Positions 7,843-15,691 are shown, counted from the stretch's first letter. The stretch is DNA of 18,280 bases from Sediminibacterium sp. (GCA_030832695.1 JAURIP010000004.1:1-18280), one strand, 5' to 3'. A program made the numbers and translations. The notes: generated from the sequence alone by a model not told the origin.

Positions 7843-7857
7843 ACCCTTGATAAGGGT
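7843..7857. repeat. Short perfect hairpin between divergent genes
   Basis: ACCCTT-gat-AAGGGT is a perfect 6-bp inverted repeat with a 3-nt loop, flanked on both sides by AATTA-type sequence that could extend the dyad with a bulge. It lies midway in the 172-nt gap between the divergent DUF3078 and miaB genes. It has no T-run, so it is not an obvious terminator; an operator is possible but unproven. Confidence 0.4.
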
Positions 7858-7894
7858 TTAATTATCAAATAATTAGGGAATAGTGTATGACAAG

Positions 7895-7926
7895 TTGGCA
7901 TATTCTATAAATTTTTACTAAATTTG
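7895..7926 (+). promoter_or_regulatory. Bacteroidota-type promoter for the miaB operon
   Basis: TTG at 7895-7897, a 21-nt spacer and TAAATTTG at 7919-7926 fit the TTG-N17-23-TAnnTTTG consensus. The -7 box ends 17 nt before the miaB ATG. It is the only good promoter seen upstream of the five-gene run, whose genes are otherwise overlapping or almost touching. Confidence 0.65.
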
Positions 7927-7943
7927 TCCTTTAAAATAGCGGA

Positions 7944-9368
7944 ATGGAATTATTGCAGACTTTGAACAAGGAACACGATGAATTAAGGCAAGGTGAGGTT
8001 TTTTCTGATGCGACACAACAGGATCAATTCACCAAGCATTTCTATATCGAAAGTTACGGCTGTGCGATGAACTTTGCGGATAGCGAAGTGGTGGCATCTA
8101 TATTAGCAAAAAATGGTTTTGGGAGTACCAGAAATATTGAAGTAGCTGATTTGATATTATTAAATACCTGCTCCATCCGCGAAAAAGCGGAACAAACTGT
8201 TCGTAAACGTTTAACGGAGTTTAGAAAATTAAAAACACAAAATCCAGGATTATTGGTGGGTGTTTTGGGTTGCATGGCGGAAAGATTAAAATCAAAATTA
8301 TTAGAGGAAGAGAAATTAGTGGATTTGGTAGTTGGGCCCGATGCATACCGCACACTACCCGATTTAATTAATGATGCAGGCACAGGCCAAAAAGCAGTGA
8401 ATGTTTTATTAAGTCGTGATGAAACCTATGCCGACATCTCCCCTGTTCGTTTGGACAGCAATGGCATTAGTGGATTTGTTTCCATCATGCGTGGCTGCAA
8501 TAATATGTGTAGTTTTTGTGTGGTTCCCTTTACAAGAGGTCGTGAACGAAGCCGAGATGCATTTTCAATTATTGCAGAATGTCGCGACTTATATGAAAAA
8601 GGATATAAAGAAATAACAATGCTAGGTCAAAATGTGGACAGCTACTATTGGAACAACCCTGAGAATAATTCAAGTACCACTTTTGCCATGTTACTTGAAA
8701 GTGTTGCTTTAATTAGTCCAACTTTAAGGGTTCGATTTAGCACTTCCCATCCAAAAGATATTACCGATGAAGTTTTGTTTACCATGGCAAAGTATCCTAA
8801 CATTTGTAAATACATTCATTTACCAGTGCAAAGCGGGAGCACACGCGTATTGCAATTAATGAACAGAACTTATACACGTGAGTGGTATTTATCTAAAGTG
8901 GCACGCATTAAAGAGATAATGCCAACCTGCACCGTTTCCTCCGATATCATTGCAGGATTTTGTACTGAAACAGAACAGGATCACCAAGATACCATTAGCA
9001 TTATGCAAGCTGCACAATACGATTATAGCTACATGTATTTTTATTCAGAGCGACCAGGTACCCTTGCAGCAAAAAGATACGAGGATGATATTCCAGAAGA
9101 AGTTAAGAAAAGAAGACTACAAGAAATTGTGGATGTACAATGGACGCTTTCCAATGAAAGTAATAAAAGAGATGTTGGTAAATGTTTTGAAGTATTGATT
9201 GAAGGGGATAGTAAAAAAAGTGAAGCGGAATGGATGGGACGCACAAGTCAAAACAAAGTGGTCGTATTCCCTAAGTTAAACCACCCATTAAAAAAAGGGG
9301 ACTATGTTGAAATTTTCATTGCAGGATTTACAAAAGGTACCTTATTGGGTACATTAAAAACGAACTAG
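7944..9368 (+). CDS. miaB: tRNA (N6-isopentenyladenosine-37-C2)-methylthiotransferase
   Basis: MiaB is a cytosolic radical SAM enzyme with two [4Fe-4S] clusters that adds a methylthio group to i6A37 in tRNAs reading U-starting codons. The 474 residues contain the three N-terminal cluster cysteines C40 (ESYGCAMN), C76 (NTCSIRE) and C110 (GCMAER), the radical SAM CxxxCxxC at C185/C189/C192 followed by [11 protein letters not shown], and a C-terminal TRAM RNA-binding domain at about 410-472. The [11 protein letters not shown] and HLPVQSGS segments favour MiaB over RimO or MtaB. About 30 residues precede the first conserved strand, a normal short extension. It leads an operon; its TAG stop is one base before the next ATG. 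The isopentenyl donor enzyme MiaA is not in the window. Confidence 0.95.
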   Translation: MELLQTLNKEHDELRQGEVFSDATQQDQFTKHFYIESYGCAMNFADSEVVASILAKNGFGSTRNIEVADLILLNTCSIREKAEQTVRKRLTEFRKLKTQNPGLLVGVLGCMAERLKSKLLEEEKLVDLVVGPDAYRTLPDLINDAGTGQKAVNVLLSRDETYADISPVRLDSNGISGFVSIMRGCNNMCSFCVVPFTRGRERSRDAFSIIAECRDLYEKGYKEITMLGQNVDSYYWNNPENNSSTTFAMLLESVALISPTLRVRFSTSHPKDITDEVLFTMAKYPNICKYIHLPVQSGSTRVLQLMNRTYTREWYLSKVARIKEIMPTCTVSSDIIAGFCTETEQDHQDTISIMQAAQYDYSYMYFYSERPGTLAAKRYEDDIPEEVKKRRLQEIVDVQWTLSNESNKRDVGKCFEVLIEGDSKKSEAEWMGRTSQNKVVVFPKLNHPLKKGDYVEIFIAGFTKGTLLGTLKTN

Positions 9369-9369
9369 T

Positions 9370-10629
9370 ATGGATTTGCAGACATTAAAAAATAGATTTA
9401 GTATTATAGGCAACACGCCTACCTTAAATCACGCACTCAATACAGCTGCACAAGTGGCTGCAACGGATTTAACCGTATTAATTGTGGGTGAAAGTGGTGT
9501 TGGAAAAGAAGTGTTTTCACAAATTATACATAGCTTATCAGCACGAAAACACAATCCGTTTATTGCAGTAAACTGTGGCGCTATTCCTGAAGGCACAATT
9601 GACTCTGAATTATTTGGTCACGAAAAAGGTTCCTTTACGGGTGCAGTAGATAGTCGAAAAGGCTATTTTGAAACCGTAAGTGGTGGTACTATCTTTTTAG
9701 ATGAAATTGGAGAATTACCTTTAGGTACGCAAGCAAGATTATTACGCGTTTTGGAAACAGGCGAATTTATTCGTGTGGGTTCCTCCAAGGTACAGAAATC
9801 AGATGTTCGTGTGGTTGCAGCTACGAATAGAGAGTTATTAGAATTTACTCAGAAGGGGCGTTTCAGAGAGGATCTATATTATCGTTTAAACACGGTGCCA
9901 ATTCGGGTACCCTCATTAAGAGATAGAAAAGAAGATATTCCATTACTATTTAGAAAATTCGTGGTTGACTTTTCAGACAAATACAAAACCAAACCTATTT
10001 TTTTAGATGCAGACGCAAGAGATTTACTTACTCAGTATCCATGGCCAGGCAATGTGCGTGAACTAAAAAATATAGCAGAACAAATTTCTGTGTTAAGTAA
10101 AAGTGAAACCATCAATGCAATAACACTTGCGGAATTTTTACCACAAGCGCATGTAAATAAAGTGCCCATGTTAACTGGTAATACACTAGTGGGTGAATTT
10201 GCAAATGAAAGAGAGATTTTATACAAGCTATTTTTTGACATGAAGAAAGATGTCAATGAACTTAAAAAGATGTTTGTTGAAATTTTACAAAACCCATCCT
10301 TGGGTGGACAAAATGTACATTTTAACAGAGAATCCATCTTAAATGAGTTGAAAGACGACTTATCCCCTGTCCCAACTTCTGTAGGCCCCATCATACATCA
10401 TCCATCTAATCAAATAACCCATCCAAATCAACAGCCTGTTATCATTGACAATGAACAACAAGGAATGTATGAAGTAGATGAGTCGCTAAACATCATGGAT
10501 AAGGAAAAAGAACTAATTTTAAAGGCCTTGAAAAAACACAGAGGCAGACGTAAGGATGCTTCAACGGACTTAGGCATTAGCGAACGCACTTTCTATCGAA
10601 AAATTAAAGAATACGACATTGAAGAATAA
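9370..10629 (+). CDS. Sigma-54-dependent transcriptional activator without an N-terminal sensor domain
   Basis: This 419-residue protein is a bacterial enhancer-binding protein that should remodel sigma-54 RNA polymerase by ATP hydrolysis. The AAA+ domain begins almost at once: Walker A GESGVGKE at 40-47, the sigma-54 contact loop as GSFTGA at 87-92 (Ser in place of the usual second-position Ala), Walker B FLDE at 109-112, arginine-finger region GRFRED at 163-168, and sensor II WPGNVREL at 225-232. A linker of about 115 residues follows, with a helical, possibly coiled part (about 280-307), then a Fis-type helix-turn-helix (about 376-414; RRKDASTDLGISERTFYRK region). There is no receiver, GAF or PAS domain, so the input signal is unknown; the linker helix may be the control point. 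It lies between miaB and lptE, which suggests a link to envelope control, but targets cannot be read here. Confidence 0.93.
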   Translation: MDLQTLKNRFSIIGNTPTLNHALNTAAQVAATDLTVLIVGESGVGKEVFSQIIHSLSARKHNPFIAVNCGAIPEGTIDSELFGHEKGSFTGAVDSRKGYFETVSGGTIFLDEIGELPLGTQARLLRVLETGEFIRVGSSKVQKSDVRVVAATNRELLEFTQKGRFREDLYYRLNTVPIRVPSLRDRKEDIPLLFRKFVVDFSDKYKTKPIFLDADARDLLTQYPWPGNVRELKNIAEQISVLSKSETINAITLAEFLPQAHVNKVPMLTGNTLVGEFANEREILYKLFFDMKKDVNELKKMFVEILQNPSLGGQNVHFNRESILNELKDDLSPVPTSVGPIIHHPSNQITHPNQQPVIIDNEQQGMYEVDESLNIMDKEKELILKALKKHRGRRKDASTDLGISERTFYRKIKEYDIEE

Positions 10630-11131
10630 TTATTTTAAACATATCCTCGCATTACTTTTTATAAGTATTGGTTTAAGCGGTTGCGGAATATACAGCTTTA
10701 AGGATGCCGTAATTCCCGATAATATTAAAACCATAAAAATTGGTTTTATAGAGAACAAGGCAAGGTATGTGAACCCGCAATTAGCACCACAGCTTACGGA
10801 CAAGTTGCTGCAAAAAATAATTAGTCAAACTAAATTAACGCGCACCAATAGTGATGATGCACATTATCAAATTTATGCGACCGTCACCAATTATGATCCT
10901 TCCCAAACCGTGGGCGTTAGTGCACAACAGGCCAGTACCAATCGACTTACCGTTACAGTGCATGTGATATTGAAAAAAACACTTGAAAACAAGGAACAGG
11001 AGTTTGATGTAACAAGAAATTTTGACTTTTCGGCTAACTTAACATTAACTCAAGCCGAAGGACAATTAATGAGTGACATTTTAAGAAATATAACGGATGA
11101 TATTTTTAACCAAATTTTTTCAAACTGGTAA
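10619..11131 (+). CDS. lptE: LPS-assembly lipoprotein LptE-like
   Basis: The predicted protein has 170 residues with a lipoprotein signal: short positive N-terminus, hydrophobic core and lipobox LSGC with the acylated Cys at 22. After it, GIYSFKDAVIPDNIKTIKI is the family-typical start of Bacteroidota LptE proteins, which plug the LptD barrel in the outer membrane and help insert lipopolysaccharide. The start used is a TTG at 10619, overlapping the end of the activator gene by 11 nt; no ATG occurs before the lipobox, so an unusual start or coupled re-initiation is required. LptE proteins are divergent between phyla; the assignment rests on the lipobox, the size and this recurring gene neighbourhood. 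LptD is not in the window. Confidence 0.82.
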   Translation: MKNNYFKHILALLFISIGLSGCGIYSFKDAVIPDNIKTIKIGFIENKARYVNPQLAPQLTDKLLQKIISQTKLTRTNSDDAHYQIYATVTNYDPSQTVGVSAQQASTNRLTVTVHVILKKTLENKEQEFDVTRNFDFSANLTLTQAEGQLMSDILRNITDDIFNQIFSNW

Positions 11132-11134
11132 TTA

Positions 11135-11851
11135 ATGACACCCACCTTACTAAATAATATTTTATTGCAATGGACAGGCCACGCTCATTTGGAAGCCATT
11201 GAAACCAAGGAATTAGCGCAATGGGTGGAAAAACACCCATACAGCCCTAGCTTGCAATTTCTATTGGCAAAAAAGTATGATATGGTAAATTCGCCATTGC
11301 TTTTAACGCAATTGCAAAAAACAACTTCTTTTTTCCCTTCGGCAATACAAATTCATCAATGGCTAAAATTGGAGGATACCGATACTATTTCCGCCCCCAT
11401 GGAGGAAAAGTTAAGTTCCCTGATATCGGATCAATTAGCCCAATTTAAGGAACCTGTGACTTTGGACAATGCAGCTTACGAAATGGAGCTTACCCCGCTT
11501 CAAAAGGACTATTTTGCAGCCCAAGGCATCGAAATTGACCTTTCTACCCTGCCTCAGGATAAATTTACCCAACAATTACGCAGTTTTACTGCTTGGTTGA
11601 AAGTTTTAAAAGAAAAAGAGGGCGTTCCAAATACACCTGAATTAGCGGAAGCACAGGAAAAAGAGATCACTGCTATTGCTGAAAAAGCCAATATAATGGA
11701 GGAAGTGGTCACTGAAGCAATGGCTGAAGTATGGGAGAAACAAGGCAATTCCCGGAAGGCAATTGCCCTTTATTCGAAATTAAGTTTTATTTTTCCTGAA
11801 AAATCCGTTTATTTTGCGTCCAGAATTGAACAACTAAAAAAAAGAAAATGA
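11135..11851 (+). CDS. TPR-like protein of the lptE-secG operon, unknown function
   Basis: This 238-residue soluble protein has no signal peptide or membrane helix. It is mostly predicted helical and rich in Leu, Glu, Lys and Gln. The last 50 residues hold a tetratricopeptide-like pair of helices (AMAEVWEKQGNSRKAIALY then KLSFIFPEKSVYFASRIEQL; about 192-234), a pattern I know from the hypothetical gene usually found between lptE and secG in Bacteroidota. The N-terminal 100 residues also look helical but show no repeat I can name. It starts 3 nt after lptE and its TGA overlaps the secG ATG by 4 nt (ATGA), so it is tightly coupled to both. A cytosolic scaffold or adaptor role is only a guess. 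Confidence 0.72.
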   Translation: MTPTLLNNILLQWTGHAHLEAIETKELAQWVEKHPYSPSLQFLLAKKYDMVNSPLLLTQLQKTTSFFPSAIQIHQWLKLEDTDTISAPMEEKLSSLISDQLAQFKEPVTLDNAAYEMELTPLQKDYFAAQGIEIDLSTLPQDKFTQQLRSFTAWLKVLKEKEGVPNTPELAEAQEKEITAIAEKANIMEEVVTEAMAEVWEKQGNSRKAIALYSKLSFIFPEKSVYFASRIEQLKKRK

Positions 11852-12276
11852 TTACTTTATTCCTGATTTTAATTATCGCAGCGTGTTTTGGCCTAGGCTT
11901 TATGGTTTTGATTCAAAACCCTAAAGGAGGCGGATTGAACGCAAATGTGGGTGGCATATCTAATAACTTTATGGGTGTTAAGCAAACAACTGATGTTCTT
12001 GAGAAAGGAACCTGGGTTTTTGCTGCACTAATTGCCGTTTTAGCAATTACATCAACTGTTTTCTTAAAATCAGGCACTACTGACGCTGACAAAGGATTAT
12101 TACAAAAAGTAAACACTTCAGCAACTGCTCCTATATCAGCGCCTGTGCAACAACAAGCTGCTCCAGCAATGGCTACACCGCCACCGCCGCCGCCAGCAAT
12201 ACAAAAAAGTAAATACGATTGGGCGCTTGAACACGAATGTTACAATAGCTTCCATTTTACAATAAATTTATCCTAA
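11848..12276 (+). CDS. secG: Preprotein translocase subunit SecG
   Basis: SecG is the small accessory subunit of the SecYEG export channel in the inner membrane. The 142 residues have two membrane helices (about 2-22 and 54-75) around the conserved loop IQNPKGGGL (23-31), with G-VKQTTDVLEKGTW just before helix 2. These are the hallmark SecG segments. The Bacteroidota-type C-terminal extension follows: Ala/Gln/Pro-rich, with six consecutive prolines. The last 20-odd residues (after QKSK) are unlike the low-complexity tail before them, include W, Y, F and Cys, and may be a frame extension that is not conserved. The stop codon TAA (12274-12276) runs into the terminator hairpin. It is the last gene of the miaB operon. 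Confidence 0.92.
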   Translation: MITLFLILIIAACFGLGFMVLIQNPKGGGLNANVGGISNNFMGVKQTTDVLEKGTWVFAALIAVLAITSTVFLKSGTTDADKGLLQKVNTSATAPISAPVQQQAAPAMATPPPPPPAIQKSKYDWALEHECYNSFHFTINLS

Positions 12277-12306
12277 ATCCTTCTCTTTCAAAGAGCGGGA
12301 TTTTTT
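12275..12306 (+). terminator. Rho-independent terminator after secG
   Basis: AAATCC at 12275-12280 pairs with GGATTT at 12298-12303, with further CTC/GAG pairing inside around a loop near TTTCAAA, followed by a run of six T (12301-12306). The stem starts within the secG stop codon. This marks the end of the five-gene operon. Confidence 0.7.
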
Positions 12307-12371
12307 ATTTATGGTTTACAAAACTTAACTTTACCATAACCATTTTATAAAAATATTTAAGGGATATCCTA

Positions 12372-13418
12372 ATGAAAAAAATTTTTCTATTTGCTTTGCT
12401 TATTTTAATCAGCTATGAAGCCTATATTATTTTTATAAAATCTACGTCATTCCCAGAGGCGCAAGTCAGTTTTCGTTATGACAAGAACAGCATGTCCATC
12501 AATGATTTGGGTGATAGCTTGGTAGCACATCATGTGATTCCAGAAAAATTTAGCTTCACCCTACTTGCCCCCCTTTTCGATATTCAAAATAAAACAAAAT
12601 CTGGGTCCTTCTTGGTTAAGAAAAAAGCAAATTTATTTTCAATTTTACGCATGCTTCGTAATAACCAACAACCCATTGTAAAATTTATATTAAACAAAGT
12701 AAGAACCAAGGGAGAGTTAGCAAAACTAATCTCCACCACTTTCACCACCGATAGTAGTGAAGCGGCCTTGTATTTAAATAGTAATGATTCATTGGCACCA
12801 TTCAATATTGATACCGCACAATTATTCACTTTATTTATTCCAAACACCTACGAATTTTATTGGAACACTTCCATGTCCAAATTATTAAAAAAGATGAAGG
12901 AAGCCCAAATGCAATTTTGGAATACTAATAATAGAAATAATAAAGCGGCTCAGACCGGATTAACGCCTCAACAGATATATACCCTAGCTTCCATTGTAGA
13001 AGAAGAAACCAACAATGATTCAGATAAAATTTTAATTGCGAGCGTTTATCAAAACAGACTTAAAAAAAGCATGCCTTTACAAGCCTGTCCAACCATCAAG
13101 TATGCAATGCAAGATTTTACCATTACCCGCATTTATGAAAAATATTTAACCAACCCCTCTCCTTATAATACTTACCAAAATGTAGGTTTGCCCCCTGGTC
13201 CTATTTGCACACCAGCTCCGAGTACGATTGACCTTGTGCTCAATGCCCCTAAAACTGATTACATTTACTTTGTAGCCAAAGCCGACTTTAGTGGCTATCA
13301 TCACTTCAGTAGCACCTATGAAGAACACAATCGTTATGCAAAAGAATATCAAAAAAAGCTAGACGAATACCAAGCGAAGAAGCAGTTAAAAGAAGTTGAA
13401 AACAAAAAAGAAAAATAA
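12372..13418 (+). CDS. mltG: Endolytic murein transglycosylase MltG (YceG-like)
   Basis: MltG is an inner-membrane enzyme that cuts nascent peptidoglycan strands and so helps set glycan chain length. The 348 residues start with one membrane anchor (about 3-22), then a LysM-like part and the YceG catalytic domain. The core motif LASIVEEET has the expected catalytic Glu at 210, followed by ASVYQNRLKKSMPLQ (223-237), NPSPYNTYQNVGLPPGPI and a C-terminal Lys/Glu-rich tail. The family's usual DPT after LQ-(A/T) is CPT here (Cys at 239). Overall length is normal. It starts 95 nt after secG, beyond that gene's terminator, so it likely has its own promoter, though I find no clear one. Its stop is 3 nt before the BrkB gene, so the two are probably co-transcribed. 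Confidence 0.92.
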   Translation: MKKIFLFALLILISYEAYIIFIKSTSFPEAQVSFRYDKNSMSINDLGDSLVAHHVIPEKFSFTLLAPLFDIQNKTKSGSFLVKKKANLFSILRMLRNNQQPIVKFILNKVRTKGELAKLISTTFTTDSSEAALYLNSNDSLAPFNIDTAQLFTLFIPNTYEFYWNTSMSKLLKKMKEAQMQFWNTNNRNNKAAQTGLTPQQIYTLASIVEEETNNDSDKILIASVYQNRLKKSMPLQACPTIKYAMQDFTITRIYEKYLTNPSPYNTYQNVGLPPGPICTPAPSTIDLVLNAPKTDYIYFVAKADFSGYHHFSSTYEEHNRYAKEYQKKLDEYQAKKQLKEVENKKEK

Positions 13419-13421
13419 AAT

Positions 13422-14366
13422 TTGAATAAAATATTCGACATATTATACAAACTCATTCAACCATTGCTTCATTTTTTAAAGCAAAAAGGGAAATTGGTTT
13501 ATATCCCAGGATTTGAAAGAGTTAACTTATACCAAGTAATTAAGTTTTTATACACCCAACTTAATACCATTGGATTATATGATCGTGCATCTGCTATTTC
13601 CTTCAATTTAATCATGGCGCTCCCTGCCTCCTTTTTATTTTTATTTTCAATCATTCCCTACTTTCCAAAAACATTAAAAATAAAAAAGCAGATACTTTCT
13701 ATTTTTAAGGATATTTCCCCCAACTCTAGTACCTATCGTTTTATATTAGATATCATCAATGATTTACTTAGCCAGCATGTGGGCATATTTTCATTCGGAT
13801 TTCTTTTATTACTTTTTTACGCTTCTAATGCAATGACAGGTATCATTCGCAGCTTTGATAAATCATACATGGAACATAAACCATTTTTTTTACACCAACG
13901 CTGGCGCGCCATTCGACTTACACTTATATTAATTTTATTAGTATTTGCGAGCTTATTGGTATTAATTGGACAGGATCAGCTAACTACTTTATTAAGAGAA
14001 GTTTTTGATATCAAGCGCAAAACCATTATTCCTTACTGGAACTTTATAAGATGGGGTATAATTATTCTATTGTTGTTTTTTGGAAATGCCTTTATATATA
14101 AATACGCACCCCATATCAAAGAAAGATGGTCTTTATGGTCGCCGGGCGCTATTTTATCTACCTTTTTAATGTTGGCTACTACCCTAGGGTTTTCCTATTG
14201 GGTAAATAACTTTAGCAGCTATAGTAAAATTTATGGCTCTATTGGAACCGTATTAGTGGTCATGACTTTAGTATACTTAAATGCACTCATTCTGCTCATT
14301 GGATTTGAATTGAATGTAAGTATTGAAGTACTAAAAAAAGAGCAAAACCAATTAGAGTTGCTCTAA
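13422..14366 (+). CDS. YihY/virulence factor BrkB family membrane protein
   Basis: This 314-residue inner-membrane protein has six hydrophobic segments at about 61-81, 119-140, 165-184, 207-223, 241-260 and 276-297. Family hallmarks are the helix-1 entry RASAISFNLIMALPASFLF, a loop WSPGAILST (239-247), and the final stretch NFSSYSKIYGSIGTVLVVM (263-281) leading to a helix ending GFELN. The family was once called ribonuclease BN, a wrong assignment; its true role is unsettled, with envelope or transport functions proposed. The start is a TTG at 13422, 3 nt after the mltG stop; no ATG occurs before the first membrane helix. The 3' end contains nested inverted repeats, including a probable terminator for the gene on the opposite strand. 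Confidence 0.88.
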   Translation: MNKIFDILYKLIQPLLHFLKQKGKLVYIPGFERVNLYQVIKFLYTQLNTIGLYDRASAISFNLIMALPASFLFLFSIIPYFPKTLKIKKQILSIFKDISPNSSTYRFILDIINDLLSQHVGIFSFGFLLLLFYASNAMTGIIRSFDKSYMEHKPFFLHQRWRAIRLTLILILLVFASLLVLIGQDQLTTLLREVFDIKRKTIIPYWNFIRWGIIILLLFFGNAFIYKYAPHIKERWSLWSPGAILSTFLMLATTLGFSYWVNNFSSYSKIYGSIGTVLVVMTLVYLNALILLIGFELNVSIEVLKKEQNQLELL

Positions 14367-14383
14367 TCAATCCTGCTCTTTCA
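14333..14383 (-). terminator. Probable terminator of the oxoamine synthase gene, inside the BrkB gene end
   Basis: AAAGAGCA (14337-14344) and TGCTCTTT (14374-14381) form an 8-bp perfect inverted repeat. On the - strand the second arm runs into a T-tract (complement of A 14333-14339). Nested in the loop is a second perfect hairpin, ATTAGAG-ttg-CTCTAAT (14351-14367), which spans the BrkB stop codon. The - strand direction fits best because the T-run is on that side. Confidence 0.55.
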
Positions 14384-14415
14384 AATTTATTTTCAGCAAT
14401 TTTATTTGGAAACTG

Positions 14416-15672
14416 CTACTTATTTGCCATGTCTGGAATCACTTCTGACTTATAATCACTAGCATCTAATTTGGCCTTTGTTTCGCTAAATGCTTTTAAG
14501 GTTAAATCAATTTCTTCTTGCGTATGTTCGGCAGTCGGAATTAATCTATATATGATATGCCCTTTAGGTATTACTGGATAAACTACAATGGAACAAAATA
14601 TTTTATAATTTTCTCTTAAGTCCATCACCATTAAAGTTGCTTCTTCTACACCCCCTTTCATATACACCGGCGTTACTACTGAATCTGTTTTTCCAATATC
14701 AAACCCTCTTTCCTTTAAACCTTTTTGTAAGGCAATAGCATTCTTCCACAAATTTTCCTTTAAGTGGGGCTGTGTTTTTAATAATTCTAAACGCTTTAAA
14801 TTTCCAACGACATACGGCATGGGTAAACTTTTTGCAAATATTTGAGATCGAATATTATAACGGATATAATCAATAATCGTTTTAGGGCCTGCCATAAAAG
14901 CACCAATGGATGCCATACTTTTTGCGAAAGTGGAAAAGTACAAATCAATTCCATCCTGACATCCTTGTTCCTCCCCTGCGCCAGCGCCTGTTTTACCTAA
15001 TGTACCAAATCCATGCGCATCATCCACCAACATTCTAAAAGGCACTTTTGATTTTAAATCTACTACCTCTTTAAGTTTTCCTTGATCACCTGCCATGCCA
15101 AATACCCCTTCAGTGATCACTAAAATTCCACCAGATTGTTGTTTTTCAATTAAAGCTTGTGCACGGTGTAATTGCTTTTCGCAATCTTCCACATCATTAT
15201 GCTTATATACAAAACGATGGCCTGGCAACATTCTTAGCCCATCAATAATACATGCATGACACTCTGCATCATAAACAACCACATCATGACGACCACAAAT
15301 TGCATCAATCGCACTCATGATGCCTTGATAGCCATAATTCATTAAAATAGCATCTTCCTTATTTTCAAAACTAGCCAACTCTGCTTCTAGTTGTTCATGC
15401 AAATCACTATTTCCACTCATCATCCTAGCTCCCATCGGTAATGCCAAACCATATTTAGCACTTGCATCCGCATCCGCTTTTCGCACTTCAGGATGATTGG
15501 CTAAACCTAAATAGTTATTCAAACTCCAAACAATCATTTCCTGCCCTCTAAACATCATTTTAGATCCAATTTCCCCTTCTAACTTAGGGAAAGCAAAGTA
15601 GCCATGTGCTCTTTCACGATGCTGGCCAATTGGGCCGTAGTTTTTAATGAGTCTTTCAAATATATCTGCCAT
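14416..15672 (-). CDS. Alpha-oxoamine synthase family PLP enzyme (serine palmitoyltransferase / cysteate acyltransferase / KBL-like)
   Basis: The enzyme condenses an amino acid with an acyl-CoA or acyl-ACP, with loss of CO2 or CoA, using pyridoxal phosphate. The 418 residues show SLNNYLGLANHPEV (50-63), MGARMMSGNSDLHEQLE (80-96), the PLP-stacking region DAECHA with H139, VDDAHGFG with D217 and H220, and the Schiff-base lysine K251 in STFAKSMASIGAF. The lysine motif (TFxKSxASIG) is closer to serine palmitoyltransferases (GTFSKSLASIGG type) than to glycine C-acetyltransferase (GTLGKA type). No threonine dehydrogenase lies nearby, which weakens a KBL role. Synthesis of a sphingoid or sulfonolipid (capnine) base is therefore plausible but not proven. 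It is a single-gene transcript, divergent from the phosphatase gene. Confidence 0.82.
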   Translation of the reverse strand: MADIFERLIKNYGPIGQHRERAHGYFAFPKLEGEIGSKMMFRGQEMIVWSLNNYLGLANHPEVRKADADASAKYGLALPMGARMMSGNSDLHEQLEAELASFENKEDAILMNYGYQGIMSAIDAICGRHDVVVYDAECHACIIDGLRMLPGHRFVYKHNDVEDCEKQLHRAQALIEKQQSGGILVITEGVFGMAGDQGKLKEVVDLKSKVPFRMLVDDAHGFGTLGKTGAGAGEEQGCQDGIDLYFSTFAKSMASIGAFMAGPKTIIDYIRYNIRSQIFAKSLPMPYVVGNLKRLELLKTQPHLKENLWKNAIALQKGLKERGFDIGKTDSVVTPVYMKGGVEEATLMVMDLRENYKIFCSIVVYPVIPKGHIIYRLIPTAEHTQEEIDLTLKAFSETKAKLDASDYKSEVIPDMANK

Positions 15673-15691
15673 AAAGTGTGATTAAGTTAGG

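Noticed and set aside
10032..10394. 120-codon - strand open frame inside the sigma-54 activator gene
   Set aside because: It is antisense to the conserved AAA+ end and linker; no family resemblance, Ser/Phe-rich shadow composition.
14416..15672. Simple labelling as glycine C-acetyltransferase (kbl)
   Set aside because: The lysine motif and the lack of a neighbouring threonine dehydrogenase do not support it; the family-level call is safer.
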